Part shown: positions 45,282 through 55,463 of the stretch, one piece after another | Layout: each line of letters begins with the position of its first letter | Position numbering within the stretch: position 1 is the stretch's first letter | Assembly (NCBI RefSeq): GCF_005233845.1 | Contig: NZ_SZQL01000001.1 | Location: 764,158-828,157 of the forward strand | DNA: 64,000 nt | DNA from: Ilyomonas limi | Lineage (GTDB): Bacteria; Bacteroidota; Bacteroidia; Chitinophagales; Chitinophagaceae | Direction: 5' to 3' | The notes under the pieces: generated by a model | Databases searched by the model: none | Seen by the model: only the letters and a program-made list of their open reading frames with translations | Told to the model about the DNA's origin: nothing | Translations under genes and position numbers: made by a program

Positions 45282-45707
45282 ATGGAAAATGCTACATTCA
45301 ACATTCCGGTGAAAACCTTGCTGGTAATATGCTCGCTTTTGTTGTTGTCTTCCTGTGCCAAAAAGCTGCATTTTGCCACTTCTACCGTAGTGCCTGCAGC
45401 CGAAGGCACGGTAAAGTATAAAAAAGACGACAATGGTAACTATGCCATTAGTGTAAAAATTGTAAACCTCGCTGATCCTAAAAAATTAGTTCCATCCAAA
45501 AACACGTATGTATTGTGGATGGAAACAGACCGGAGTAATGTACAAAATTTAGGACAAATTAACTCTTCGAGTGGCTGGTTTTCGAGCACGCTTAAAGCCT
45601 CGCTGGAAGCGGTTACACCTTATAAGCCAAGAAGTTTTTTTGTAACTGCCGAAGATAATGCTACCGTTACCTATCCAAGCCCGCAGGTGGTTTTAAGAAC
45701 GCAATAA
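45282..45707 (+). CDS. Small lipoprotein of unknown function
   Basis: The 141-residue product has a signal with lipobox LLLLSSCAKK (Cys25) and a beta-rich domain (GTVKYKKDDNGNYAISVKIV, LADPKKLVPSKNTYVLWMET, FFVTAEDNATVTYPSPQVVL). The pattern resembles small beta-sandwich domains, but I recognise no family. It probably sits in a membrane facing the periplasm. It stands alone and converges with nhaA. Confidence 0.75.
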   Translation: MENATFNIPVKTLLVICSLLLLSSCAKKLHFATSTVVPAAEGTVKYKKDDNGNYAISVKIVNLADPKKLVPSKNTYVLWMETDRSNVQNLGQINSSSGWFSSTLKASLEAVTPYKPRSFFVTAEDNATVTYPSPQVVLRTQ

Positions 45708-45859
45708 TGCCTGTTTACAGTTTTTATTAACTTTTTTAATTATAGTGTAACTACAGCAAATTGTATATCAACAGGCATACAATTATTGCCTCATTTATCC
45801 TTGTACCAAATGTTGTTTGTTGTTAGGCCCCGCAATATCTCTTATTACATACAAAAGCA

Positions 45860-47047
45860 TTATGCCTGAACATCTTTTCTTTTAGCTGCATAAGCATTGA
45901 TATTAAAAATAAGCAAGCCCGTAATTGCCGACAACGCTGACGCTATCAAAATGCTTAACTTGGAAGTAATAATTGTTTGCTCGTCGTTAAACGCCAGGTT
46001 ACTGATAAACATAGACATGGTAAACCCAATGCCACCTAAAAAACCCAATCCCAGTAGTGACCGCCAGGTAATGCCTTCCTGCAAACTGGCCTTGCCCGTT
46101 TTGGTAAGCAGGTAAGGAAAAAGAAATATGCCGCTTACTTTACCTATGAACAAACCGAAGATAATGCCCAGTGCGTTAGCGCCTGAAAGCGTGTTTGCAA
46201 TACTGCCGCCAGGCAGTGGAATAGCGGTATTCACAAGCGCAAAAATGGGAACAATAATAAACGTTACAGGCTTGTGCAAGGCATGTTGCAATTTATAAGA
46301 AATGTTTCTTCCCCTGGTGTTAAACGGAATAGCAAAGCCCAGCAACACGCCGGCAATAGTGGCGTGTACGCCAGACTTTAATAAACAATACCACATTACA
46401 ATGCCCGGTATAATATACAAAAACAGCCGTTTTATTTGCAGCTTATTAAACACGAGCAGGAGCAAAAAAATACCAAGTGCTGCTCCTAAATGAATGAACG
46501 AAATGGTGCTGGTATAAAAGAAGGCAATGACGAGTACTGCACCAATATCATCAATAATGGCTAAGGCTGCAAGAAATACCTTTACCGCCGTAGGCACTTT
46601 ATTGCCGGCCAGCGAAAGAATGCCCAGCGCAAATGCAATATCGGTAGCCATAGGTATGGCAAAGCCCGACTGTGTTGGCGTGCCATGATTAAATGCAAAA
46701 TGAATAAGGGAAGGAACAATCATGCCGCCAATAGCTGCTGCCACGGGCAGGATTGCGCTGCTGAAGCTGGCTAATTCGCCAATCAGCAATTCGCGCTTTA
46801 CTTCCAGCCCAACCATTAAAAAAAATATTGCCATCAAGCCATCATTTACCCATTGCTCTATAGAAAGGTTAAGCGCTACACCAACAAAGGAAAGATTTAT
46901 AGTGCGGTGCATGAAGTGTATGTAAGATGCACCTACTGATGAATTGGCAATAATGAGCGAAATAATAGTGCAGAAGAGAAGAAATAAGCCGGCAATTTTT
47001 TCACTTTCAAAAAAACGCTTAAATACATCAGTAAACTTGTCGATCAT
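45860..47047 (-). CDS. nhaA: Na+/H+ antiporter NhaA
   Basis: The 395-residue product has 12 membrane helices and NhaA signatures: WVNDGLMAIFFLMVGLEVKR, GWxATDIAFALG-like PMATDIAFALGILSLAGNKV, and the Asp-Asp ion site ALAIIDDIGAVLVIAFFYT. It exchanges sodium for protons at the inner membrane for pH and salt balance. The length is typical. It is a single gene. Confidence 0.96.
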   Translation of the reverse strand: MIDKFTDVFKRFFESEKIAGLFLLFCTIISLIIANSSVGASYIHFMHRTINLSFVGVALNLSIEQWVNDGLMAIFFLMVGLEVKRELLIGELASFSSAILPVAAAIGGMIVPSLIHFAFNHGTPTQSGFAIPMATDIAFALGILSLAGNKVPTAVKVFLAALAIIDDIGAVLVIAFFYTSTISFIHLGAALGIFLLLLVFNKLQIKRLFLYIIPGIVMWYCLLKSGVHATIAGVLLGFAIPFNTRGRNISYKLQHALHKPVTFIIVPIFALVNTAIPLPGGSIANTLSGANALGIIFGLFIGKVSGIFLFPYLLTKTGKASLQEGITWRSLLGLGFLGGIGFTMSMFISNLAFNDEQTIITSKLSILIASALSAITGLLIFNINAYAAKRKDVQA

Positions 47048-47209
47048 TCTTATAGCTTTTACAGGGTCTGAAAAATAAAATAATTGTTCATATCCGGCGT
47101 GTGCAAGGTAATTATTTAAAATTGGGGTAATAGTAAGTGTGCAGGTACAATCATTCAGACAGCTTCACTTGTTTGCAATAAATTCTTACATCAGCAATAG
47201 CAGGTATTG

Positions 47210-47217
47210 TAAGTTTG
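47210..47217 (+). promoter_or_regulatory. Promoter -7 box TAAGTTTG of the YncE/phosphoesterase gene
   Basis: An exact TAnnTTTG match 18 bases before ATG 47236, giving a leader of about 12 bases. Confidence 0.5.
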
Positions 47218-47235
47218 CATATATAAACGTGCTTT

Positions 47236-49650
47236 ATGAAAAAGCTGTTCACCTCGTTTTTGCTGCTTGCCACTTTTATTGTTTATGCACAGTCAGACTT
47301 ATCTATTCATCGTATTAGTCTGCCCAATGGCTGGAGCTTATCGCCGGTGGGTAAATCGTTGGAATTGGGCGATTTGCCACTCAACATTGCAGTGTCTTCA
47401 ACCAAAAAATATTTAGCCGTTACCAACAACGGGCAAAGCACGCAAACCATCCAGTTGATAGATGTGGCGAATAAAAAGGTGCTCGATAATGTAGTTATTC
47501 CTAAAAGCTGGCTGGGCTTGCATTTCAGTGCCAACGAAAAGTACTTGTATGCTTCGGGTGGTAACGACAACTGGATATTAAAATATGCCATCAGCAATAA
47601 TAAGCTGGTATTGCAAGACAGTATTTTGCTGGGCAAAAAATGGCCCGTGCGCATATCGCCAGCCGGTATAGCATTGAACGATGCTACGCAAACCATATAT
47701 GTAGTTACCAAAGAAAATAACAGCCTGTACACCATTGATTTAAAAACAAAACAGCCCGATTCGCTGAAGCTCGGTGCCGAAGCCTATACGTGTTTATTAT
47801 CGCCCGATAAAAAAGAACTGTATATTTCACTTTGGGGCGGCGATAAAATTTTAATATATAATACCCTTCAAAAAAAGCTTACCGATAGTATTGCTGTTGG
47901 CGATAACCCCAATGATATTTGCTTAACTAAAAGCGGAAAATATTTGTTTGTTGCCAATGCCAACGACAACAGCGTTTCGGTAATAGATATTAAGAACAGG
48001 AAGGTCATAGAAACCTTAAATGCTGCCTTGTATCCCAATGCGCCCGCTGGATCTACCACCAACAGTGTTGCCTTGAGCAGCGATGAAAAAACATTATACA
48101 TTGCCAATGCCGACAACAATTGCTTAGCCGTGTTTGATGTAAGCAAGCCCGGCTCCAGCCAGTCGAAAGGTCTTATTCCCGTGGGCTGGTATCCAACCTG
48201 TGTGCGGGTAGTTGGCAATACCATTTTTGTTGCCAATGGCAAAGGCTTCACTTCCTTGCCCAACCCCAATTATCGCCCCTTCGATACCAGCAAAACAACT
48301 GCATCTGCTTACCAAAAAGGTACGTTGCGCGATGAATATATTGGTGGTTTGTTCACCGGCACGCTCAGTTATTTTCCGGCACCTACGCCGTTGCAGTTGA
48401 GTCAATATTCAAGGCAGGTGTATGGAAACACACCTTATAATAAAGAAAAAGAAATGCAAGCTGCAGGCGAGCCGGACAATCCTATTCCTATGAAAGTTGG
48501 TGATACATCGCCTATTAAATATGTGTTTTATATTGTTAAAGAAAACCGGACGTACGACCAGGTATTGGGCGATATGAAAGAAGGTAATGGTGATACCAGC
48601 CTGTGTTTGTTTGGCGAAAAAATAACACCCAACCTGCACGCACTGGCAAGGGAGTTTGTATTGCTCGATAACTTTTATGTAAATGCCGAAGTAAGCGCCG
48701 ATGGACACAACTGGAGCCTGGGTGGCTATGCTGATGATTATTTGGAAAAAACATGGCCAACCAGCTATGGTGGCCGTGGCGGAACGTATGATGGCGAAGG
48801 CAACCGGGAGATTGCCAATAACAAAGGTGGCTTTATATGGAATAATGCGGCGCGTGCTGGTGTAAGCTACCGCACCTATGGCGAATTTGTGGATGATTAC
48901 AAGCCAAACATTCCAATACTGAAAAATCATTTTTGCCAATATTATACAAGTTGGGATCAAATGGTAAGAGACACTACCCGGGTAGGGCAGTGGAAGCGCG
49001 ATTTTGACTCGTTAGTGGCACACAACGCATTACCGCAACTCAATACATTACGCATCATCAACGATCATACAGAAGGTTTGCGCAAAGGCCGACCTACCCC
49101 TTTTGCACATTGTGCCGATAACGATCTGGCAGTAGGTATGTTTGTAGATTATTTAAGCAAAAGCCCGGTATGGAAAGAAAGTGTTGTATTTATAGTGGAA
49201 GACGATGCGCAGGATGGACCAGACCACATAGATGCGCATCGCAGTACGGCATATCTGGCAGGTGGTTTTGTAAAGCGCCATTATATAGATCACACCATGT
49301 ATTCTACCACTTCGGTGTTACATACGATCGAGCTAATATTGGGTATGCCGCCCATGAGCCAGTACGATGCCGCCGCAGAACCCATGTGGCGCTGTTTTGC
49401 CAATACGCCTGATCTTACACCGTTTAATACAAAGCCGTCGCAGGTAGATATTAATGAAAAAAATGTGGTAGAAAATGCCTGGCAGCGTAAGAGTGAAGGC
49501 TTTGATTTTTCGGGTGAAGACCGCATACCCGACCGCGAGTTTACCGAAGTGATTTGGAAGGCAGTAAAAGGAGAAAACGCCATTGTTCCTGCACCAAAAA
49601 GGGCGGCTTTTGTAAAGCTGAGTGGAGAGGAAGAAGACGATGATGATTAA
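47236..49650 (+). CDS. YncE-like beta-propeller fused to alkaline-phosphatase-type phosphoesterase
   Basis: The 804-residue product has a signal peptide (MKKLFTSFLLLATFIVYAQ). A YVTN-type seven-bladed propeller (~30-370) repeats blocks like KKYLAVTNNGQSTQTIQLID, GKYLFVANANDNSVSVIDIK and KTLYIANADNNCLAVFDVSK. A phosphoesterase domain (~420-760) begins KYVFYIVKENRTYDQVLGDM and contains NFYVNAEVSADGHNWSLGGY and FIVEDDAQDGPDHIDAHRST, with His/Asp metal ligands. Relatives cleave phosphoesters outside the cytoplasm. The C-terminus is very acidic (EEEDDDD). It is a single gene. Confidence 0.88.
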   Translation: MKKLFTSFLLLATFIVYAQSDLSIHRISLPNGWSLSPVGKSLELGDLPLNIAVSSTKKYLAVTNNGQSTQTIQLIDVANKKVLDNVVIPKSWLGLHFSANEKYLYASGGNDNWILKYAISNNKLVLQDSILLGKKWPVRISPAGIALNDATQTIYVVTKENNSLYTIDLKTKQPDSLKLGAEAYTCLLSPDKKELYISLWGGDKILIYNTLQKKLTDSIAVGDNPNDICLTKSGKYLFVANANDNSVSVIDIKNRKVIETLNAALYPNAPAGSTTNSVALSSDEKTLYIANADNNCLAVFDVSKPGSSQSKGLIPVGWYPTCVRVVGNTIFVANGKGFTSLPNPNYRPFDTSKTTASAYQKGTLRDEYIGGLFTGTLSYFPAPTPLQLSQYSRQVYGNTPYNKEKEMQAAGEPDNPIPMKVGDTSPIKYVFYIVKENRTYDQVLGDMKEGNGDTSLCLFGEKITPNLHALAREFVLLDNFYVNAEVSADGHNWSLGGYADDYLEKTWPTSYGGRGGTYDGEGNREIANNKGGFIWNNAARAGVSYRTYGEFVDDYKPNIPILKNHFCQYYTSWDQMVRDTTRVGQWKRDFDSLVAHNALPQLNTLRIINDHTEGLRKGRPTPFAHCADNDLAVGMFVDYLSKSPVWKESVVFIVEDDAQDGPDHIDAHRSTAYLAGGFVKRHYIDHTMYSTTSVLHTIELILGMPPMSQYDAAAEPMWRCFANTPDLTPFNTKPSQVDINEKNVVENAWQRKSEGFDFSGEDRIPDREFTEVIWKAVKGENAIVPAPKRAAFVKLSGEEEDDDD

Positions 49651-50227
49651 GTACAGTTTTTACCTGAATAGAAATAAGTTTTTTGAGAGGGGAAGCGCAT
49701 ATTTGTGGAAGAAATGCTTGCTTGTTCAGTTTAATTCAATTGTTAAAGATTGCTTTTGTCATCTTGCAGGTTGGCGAGAAGGAGCATTTGTGGATTACAG
49801 AAAAATCATTCTCTGCATAAACTTTGATTTATAATTTGCTGCCTAAAACTTCTTAATTACTTAACACACTGTTGCCGCTGAGTTTCCATCTCCTTGCGAC
49901 ATTTGTGACGGAAAGCTTTTTTCATGTGTAATGTTGCCTGGTAGTCTTATCAGGCTTTTTATTACTTACGTGTTACCCGCCGGTATTATTTTCAATTAAG
50001 TAACGTACCAGGCTGTTTGCTCGTTACGCTCAGCTCAAGACTCACTGCCCGCAGCTTACATAATTTATTTAAACCGTTATACGATATAAGCAATCTGCAT
50101 TATTCATCACACTCCCTATCTTTACTCACAACTCATAATAGTTGCGACTCCTTTATTAAACATACGCTTATCAGTATGGGAAGTTTGTAACATGCTATGT
50201 TTTATTTTCTAACAACAGCCATATAAT
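49651..50227. other. 577-base gap after the phosphoesterase gene
   Basis: A small open frame at the left end looks like chance (no family, odd composition). A weak plus-strand terminator lies at 49936-49960. Otherwise nothing was recognised. Confidence 0.5.
49936..49960 (+). terminator. Weak intrinsic terminator
   Basis: GCCTG-N10-CAGGC followed by TTTTTATT. The short stem makes this uncertain, and it is about 290 bases after the nearest stop codon. Confidence 0.4.
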
Positions 50228-51760
50228 ATGCAGAGAAGAAGCTTTATTAAAATGACAGGATTAAGTAGTGCATCCATTGCAGTAAGCAACAGTGTAGCAG
50301 CATCGGTACTCCGTCCTTCCCAGACTACTATTGAAATAGACCCAAAGCCATTGTTTTCTTTAAGTTCGCACTTGTATATGCAGTTTATGGAGCCACTCGG
50401 CACAACCGATAGCTCTGTAGAAGCGGCCTGGGATCATGCAAAGGAAGACTGGAAACCTACTATTATTGAAGTAACCAAAGAATTGTCGCCCGCTATGATG
50501 CGCTGGGGTGGCAACTTTAGTGCATATTACAAATGGCGCGAAGCCGTAGGCCCACGCGATAAAAGAGTGCCACTGCTCAATACCGATTGGGGTGGCATAG
50601 AAACCAACCAGATTGGTACTGCAGAATTTGTAGATTTTTGCAGGCGCATTGGCAATGCCGATCCTTTGGTATGTGTCAATTTTGAATCGGATGGTTTGCC
50701 ACGATATGCTGTTAATGGCAAGGGCGAGAACCGGGTTGGCGACAGTAAAGAAGCGGCTGCATGGGTAGATTACTGCAACAATCCTTCTAACAAAGAAAGA
50801 ATCAGTCATGGCTTTAAAGCGCCTTTAACCATCAACTATTGGCAGTTGGGCAACGAAACGTCTTACCGTCCCGGCAAAGGTTTTGACAATCTTACGGCTG
50901 CAAAAAAAACGGTGGAATTTGCAAAAGCCATGCGTGCCATTGACCCCAACTTAAAGCTTATTGGCTGGGGCGATAGCGGCTGGTCGAAAATACTGGTAGA
51001 AGAGGCCGGACAGCACATCAACTATATTGCTTTTCATCACATGTTCGATCCCGGCGAAGGCATAAAAGATTCACCCGTGCGCAACAATGAGTACCGGAAA
51101 GATCCGGCGGCTACCTGGGAAGTATTGATGAATGGCTATAAGGTGCACGAAAAAAAGATAAATAAAATGCGCGAAGAAACAGCCGCTTACAACATACCAT
51201 TAGCTTTAACCGAATGTCACTACAGCATTGAAGGTAGAAACCGTTGCGAAGTGCTGTCGTCGTGGGCTGCCGGCGTATCTTATGGCAGAATCATGAATCT
51301 GCACGAGCGCAATGGCGATGTATTGAAAATTGGGACTATGGCTGACTTCTGCGGCACCCGCTGGCAGGTAAATGCCGTAATGATTCCGGTGCCTCATGGC
51401 GAAGCATTTATGATGCCTACGGCAAAGGTGATGCACCTGTACAGGCATCATACCGGAAAGGATTTTGTTGGCGTAAAAGGTATGCCGGCAGATTTGGATG
51501 TTACATCCAGCCGCACCGGCAATACTATCTTTTTACACGTAGTAAATACCAACCGCACCAAAGCAGTGGATACTTCATTTCATGTAAGTAATATGCGTAT
51601 CACATCGGGCAAAGCTTATGAAATTGCGGCCGACCCAACAATTGAAATTATGTCTGCAGCCAATGATCCAATGAAGCCAAAAGAAAGAAATGTTGATATA
51701 GATGCGCCTTTTAGCTTCTCACCGGCGTCGGTTACGGCTGTAGAGCTTACTGTTGCATAA
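50228..51760 (+). CDS. GH51-like alpha-L-arabinofuranosidase family protein with Tat-type signal
   Basis: The 510-residue product starts with a Tat-like signal (MQRRSFIKMTGLSSASIAVS). The clan GH-A barrel shows MMRWGGNFSAYYKWREAVGP, the acid/base motif NYWQLGNET (Glu210) and the nucleophile motif LALTECHYS (Glu329). A beta-sandwich follows (FLHVVNTNRTKAVDTSFHVS). This pattern fits arabinofuranosidases of GH51 or a close relative; the exact family needs a profile search. It may remove arabinofuranose side chains outside the cytoplasm. It is a single gene converging with a DUF1003 gene, with no LacI-type operator in front. Confidence 0.8.
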   Translation: MQRRSFIKMTGLSSASIAVSNSVAASVLRPSQTTIEIDPKPLFSLSSHLYMQFMEPLGTTDSSVEAAWDHAKEDWKPTIIEVTKELSPAMMRWGGNFSAYYKWREAVGPRDKRVPLLNTDWGGIETNQIGTAEFVDFCRRIGNADPLVCVNFESDGLPRYAVNGKGENRVGDSKEAAAWVDYCNNPSNKERISHGFKAPLTINYWQLGNETSYRPGKGFDNLTAAKKTVEFAKAMRAIDPNLKLIGWGDSGWSKILVEEAGQHINYIAFHHMFDPGEGIKDSPVRNNEYRKDPAATWEVLMNGYKVHEKKINKMREETAAYNIPLALTECHYSIEGRNRCEVLSSWAAGVSYGRIMNLHERNGDVLKIGTMADFCGTRWQVNAVMIPVPHGEAFMMPTAKVMHLYRHHTGKDFVGVKGMPADLDVTSSRTGNTIFLHVVNTNRTKAVDTSFHVSNMRITSGKAYEIAADPTIEIMSAANDPMKPKERNVDIDAPFSFSPASVTAVELTVA

Positions 51761-51774
51761 TCTGTATGCAATTC

Positions 51775-52344
51775 TCATTTATTTTCTGATGGCAGGTTTG
51801 CACATAAAATGGCTATTTTATTGTGCACTTCGTTCAACAGGTTAAACTGTTTTTCCTGTATGGCATACAGGGTTTTGATTTGCTCTTCCAGCAGCAAGTC
51901 CATTTTCTCATGCAAACTTCTTACCTCCAGTTCTGCTTTCAGATTTATCATATAGTCGTTTTCGGCGCGCATACGGTCTTTTTCTTCCTGCCGGTTTTGG
52001 CTCATCATAATAATAGGCGCCTGCAAAGCGGCAATGCAAGAAAGAACGAGGTTCATTAAAATAAACGGATAGGGATCAAAGCGAAAAGCCGTTAAAGCCA
52101 GCGTGTTGAATACTATCCATACAATCAGTATGGCAGTAAACGTAATGATAAACTTCCAGCTACCTCCAAAGCGCGCCACCTTATCCGATATTTTTTGCCC
52201 ACGCGATAAAATTTCCTGCGGTGGATTTTTAAGGTTATTCACAATCAGCCCTTCTTCCTCCATTGTCTTTGCCACAATATTGTGCAGCCTTTTTAGTTGT
52301 GCATTTTGTGCTTCAAATATTTCCTGTATCTCGTTTGTTTCCAT
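51775..52344 (-). CDS. DUF1003 membrane protein
   Basis: The 189-residue product has two membrane helices (KFIITFTAILIVWIVFNTLA; FDPYPFILMNLVLSCIAALQ) with the DUF1003 signature FDPYPFILMNL...AAL and APIIMMSQNRQEEKDR, then a long charged coiled coil (~130-185). The function is unknown in the family. The topology suggests both ends are cytoplasmic. Confidence 0.88.
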   Translation of the reverse strand: METNEIQEIFEAQNAQLKRLHNIVAKTMEEEGLIVNNLKNPPQEILSRGQKISDKVARFGGSWKFIITFTAILIVWIVFNTLALTAFRFDPYPFILMNLVLSCIAALQAPIIMMSQNRQEEKDRMRAENDYMINLKAELEVRSLHEKMDLLLEEQIKTLYAIQEKQFNLLNEVHNKIAILCANLPSENK

Positions 52345-52591
52345 TGTATTTAATAATTTATGGTATTACAATTCTGTTACCGGGTGCGGTAAACATTGCC
52401 AAAACAACTCTGTAAAGCTGTACAATTTTTTTCATCGGCATAATAGCAGCTAAAAATTTACAGCTATTGTATAATAGCTGGCTTACAAATTATCGGGCGG
52501 GTTTCTGGTAAGCGCTACCGTGCGGCTGCTGTAAGTGGCACTAAATTAGTATTAATAATGTGCTTTAATTCAGCAACTAAGCCATTCCTAT

Positions 52592-53401
52592 ATGAACACA
52601 AGTAACGAAGATGCAAGTGCTGTCCCATCAAAAAAATATGTGCTGTCTAAAAAGGCAGATGACTTTTTTATAAATATTTATCGTGTATATAAGTTTATTG
52701 CCCGTTTTTTTAAAGAAGCATTTGTGCCACCCTACGAGTGGAAAGAAATAATACGGCAGTGCTACGAAATAGGTTACAAGTCGCTGCCCCTCATTTCGCT
52801 CACAGGTTTTATTACCGGACTTGTTTTTACCAAGCAATCCCGTCCATCGCTGGAAACATTTGGCGCCTCTTCGTGGCTGCCTTCGCTCATTTCTATAGCC
52901 ATTATCCGTGCACTGGCGCCACTCGTTACGGCGCTCATCACTGCCGGCAAAGTTGGCTCCAATATAGGCGCCGAATTAGGCTCTATGAAAGTGACCGAGC
53001 AGATAGATGCCATGGAAGTTTCGGCAACCAATCCTTTTAAATTCCTGGTGGTCAGCCGTGTGATTGCTACATCGGTAATGGTACCTATACTCATGCTGTA
53101 CACTGGTTTTGTAGGTATGTTGGGTTCTTTTTTAAATGTATATGCCAATGAGCAAACAAGTTTTAAAGCGTTTTTTCAAAGTGCATTCAGCACTATTTCC
53201 TTTCTCGATATCAGTTCATCGGTATTAAAGTCGGTGCTGTATGGTTTTACTATTGGCATTACCGGTTGTTACCAGGGGTATCATGCATCTAATGGTACGC
53301 AGGGTGTGGGCAAAGCCGCCAATACTGCGGTGGTGGTTTCGATGTTTTTGATATTTATAGAAGAAATGATAGTGGTGCAGTTTGTAAATGCAATAAGATG
53401 A
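52592..53401 (+). CDS. mlaE: MlaE-type ABC transporter permease
   Basis: The 269-residue product has the MlaE/YrbE permease pattern: GYKSLPLISLTGFITGLVFT, RALAPLVTALITAGKVGSNI, GAELGSMKVTEQIDAMEVSA and NPFKFLVVSRVIATSVMVPI. It forms the inner-membrane part of a phospholipid transporter maintaining outer-membrane asymmetry. It is followed by the ATPase and the MCE substrate-binding genes, a minimal E-F-D set. Confidence 0.93.
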   Translation: MNTSNEDASAVPSKKYVLSKKADDFFINIYRVYKFIARFFKEAFVPPYEWKEIIRQCYEIGYKSLPLISLTGFITGLVFTKQSRPSLETFGASSWLPSLISIAIIRALAPLVTALITAGKVGSNIGAELGSMKVTEQIDAMEVSATNPFKFLVVSRVIATSVMVPILMLYTGFVGMLGSFLNVYANEQTSFKAFFQSAFSTISFLDISSSVLKSVLYGFTIGITGCYQGYHASNGTQGVGKAANTAVVVSMFLIFIEEMIVVQFVNAIR

Positions 53402-53549
53402 TTGTAGTAAGTTGTTGGTTGTGGGTTGAAGAGTACATAGAAATTGGATAATGTATATAAAGTGTTTTGGATAAAAGAAATAATAGCAGGTAAATAATAG
53501 TGCGCGATGAGTTTGAATAAAATAAACAGTGCAAGCAGAAAATAAAATA

Positions 53550-54338
53550 ATGGAACATAAGCCGGTACAAATCAACCGCAACAATGCGGTTATACATATA
53601 CAAAATCTCAGGAAATCGTTTGGTGCGCTTACCGTGCTCAACGGTGTGGATATTGATGTGTTTCAGGGCGAAAATATGGCGGTACTGGGGCGCTCCGGTA
53701 CAGGTAAATCGGTGTTGATAAAAATTATATCAGGCCTGCTGAAACCCGATAGCGGCATTGTGCAGGTGCTGGGAGAAGAAGTGGATAAACTGAACGCTGA
53801 AGAACTGCGTGCATTGCGACTGCGTATTGGTTTTTCTTTTCAAAACAGTGCCTTGTATGATAGTATGACGGTACGCGAAAACCTGGAGTTTCCGCTGGTG
53901 CGCAACAAGCCAAACCTTACACGGCAGGAGATAGACAGCGCGGTAGAAGAAGTACTGGATAATGTTGGGCTATTGCAAACCATCAACCAAATGCCGGCAG
54001 AACTTTCGGGCGGCCAGCGCAAGCGTATTGGCATTGCAAGAACGCTGATACTGAAGCCGGAGATTATGTTGTACGACGAGCCGACTGCGGGGTTGGATCC
54101 CATTACCAGTGTGGAAATTAACAGCCTGATTAATGAAGTGCGCGAGCAGTACAACACGAGTGCGATTGTTATTACGCACGATTTGACTTGCGCCAAAACT
54201 ACTGGCAACCGCATAGCTATACTGCTGGATGGCAGGTTTTTGGCACAAGGCACTTTTGAAGAAGTATTTGCTGTAGATGATGAAAGAATAAAGAACTTTT
54301 ATAATTACAACTTTACCGGTGATAAAGTAGATTATTAA
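53550..54338 (+). CDS. mlaF: MlaF-type ABC transporter ATP-binding protein
   Basis: The 262-residue product starts at ATG 53550; a GTG at 53529 would add seven residues not typical of the family. Walker A is GRSGTGKS (47-54), the signature is LSGGQRKR, Walker B is IMLYDEPTAGLD, and the switch His is in VITHD. It powers the MlaE permease. The 148-base gap after mlaE holds only a degenerate repeat tract. Confidence 0.94.
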   Translation: MEHKPVQINRNNAVIHIQNLRKSFGALTVLNGVDIDVFQGENMAVLGRSGTGKSVLIKIISGLLKPDSGIVQVLGEEVDKLNAEELRALRLRIGFSFQNSALYDSMTVRENLEFPLVRNKPNLTRQEIDSAVEEVLDNVGLLQTINQMPAELSGGQRKRIGIARTLILKPEIMLYDEPTAGLDPITSVEINSLINEVREQYNTSAIVITHDLTCAKTTGNRIAILLDGRFLAQGTFEEVFAVDDERIKNFYNYNFTGDKVDY

Positions 54339-54391
54339 TTGCCGGTTGTTATGAATAATTGAGATGATTGTAAAGCATTAATGTATAAATT

Positions 54392-55372
54392 ATGAAAGCT
54401 ACAAAAAATAGACGCCCGGTAGTCGTAGGCATTTTTATACTGCTGGGTTTGGTAATACTGGTGGTGGCTGTATTTACACTTGGCGGGCAAAAAAAGACAT
54501 TTGTAAAGGGCTTTACCGTCAATGCCATTTTTGATGATGTAAGTGGCCTGCAGGCAGGCAATAATGTGTGGCTCTCCGGCGTGAAAATAGGTACTGTACG
54601 CAAAATAAGTTTTTACAACAATACAAAGGTGCTGGTATCTATGAACCTTGAAAAATCTATTGAGCCACACATCCATAAAGATGCCTTTGCAAAGATTGGT
54701 TCGGAAAGCTTTATTGGCAATAAAATAGTAGTTATTTATGGTGGCACACCCGGTGCGCCGCAGGTGCAGGATGATGGTTTTTTAGCGGTTGAAAAAACAA
54801 TCAGCACCGATAGTATGCTGTCAACACTGCAATCCAACAATCAAAACCTGCTGGAAATCACCAACTCCTTTAAAAGTATCAGCAGAAAGATAGACAGCGG
54901 CTCAGGTACTATTGGTTATTTGCTGAACAACGCATCCATGGCAAGAAAATTAAACGCTTCTATGAACAGTTTGCAGGCAACCATGAATAATTTTCAGGCT
55001 GCTGCGCAAACAAGCAGAACGGTACTGACAAATCTTGAAGCATTTACTACACGGCTGAATACGGAAGGTTCGCTGGCTAATAAACTGGCTACCGACACTA
55101 CGCTGTTCAATGTGCTGAAAGGTACGCTTACCCAGTTGCGCGATGTAACTACTACTGCATCGCAAATAACCGACAACCTCAAAGCTGCCAGCGACCGGCT
55201 GCACGATACCGCCAATATACCCGGCGTTTTATTAAACGATGTGGAAGCTGGCAAAGCACTAAAAAATACCATTATGAATTTAGAATCGGGCAGCGAGAAG
55301 CTGGATGAAGACTTAGAAGCGCTGCAGCACAACTTTTTGCTGAGAGGATATTTTAAAAAGAAGAATAAGTAA
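54392..55372 (+). CDS. mlaD: MCE-domain (MlaD-type) lipid-binding protein
   Basis: The 326-residue product has one N-terminal membrane anchor (VVGIFILLGLVILVVAVFTL), an MCE domain (~35-125: VNAIFDDVSGLQAGNNVWLS, GVKIGTVRKISFY, FIGNKIVVIYGG) and a long helical C-terminal region (~150-320) with LATDTTLFNVLKGTLTQLRD. It binds phospholipid in the periplasm for the Mla ABC complex. It follows mlaF by 53 bases. The C-terminal helices are longer than in E. coli MlaD, as usual in Bacteroidota. Confidence 0.92.
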   Translation: MKATKNRRPVVVGIFILLGLVILVVAVFTLGGQKKTFVKGFTVNAIFDDVSGLQAGNNVWLSGVKIGTVRKISFYNNTKVLVSMNLEKSIEPHIHKDAFAKIGSESFIGNKIVVIYGGTPGAPQVQDDGFLAVEKTISTDSMLSTLQSNNQNLLEITNSFKSISRKIDSGSGTIGYLLNNASMARKLNASMNSLQATMNNFQAAAQTSRTVLTNLEAFTTRLNTEGSLANKLATDTTLFNVLKGTLTQLRDVTTTASQITDNLKAASDRLHDTANIPGVLLNDVEAGKALKNTIMNLESGSEKLDEDLEALQHNFLLRGYFKKKNK

Positions 55373-55463
55373 AAAGGTACAAAAGCAAGGAAAAGATATA
55401 AGAGCTAGCATAGATAGCAGATTATTACAGCATGGGTTTGTGATTTGAAAGTAGTGCAGTTGT

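Noticed and set aside
49622-49834. Small plus-strand frame after the phosphoesterase gene
   Set aside because: It starts inside the preceding gene, lacks a promoter match and has no similarity I recognise.
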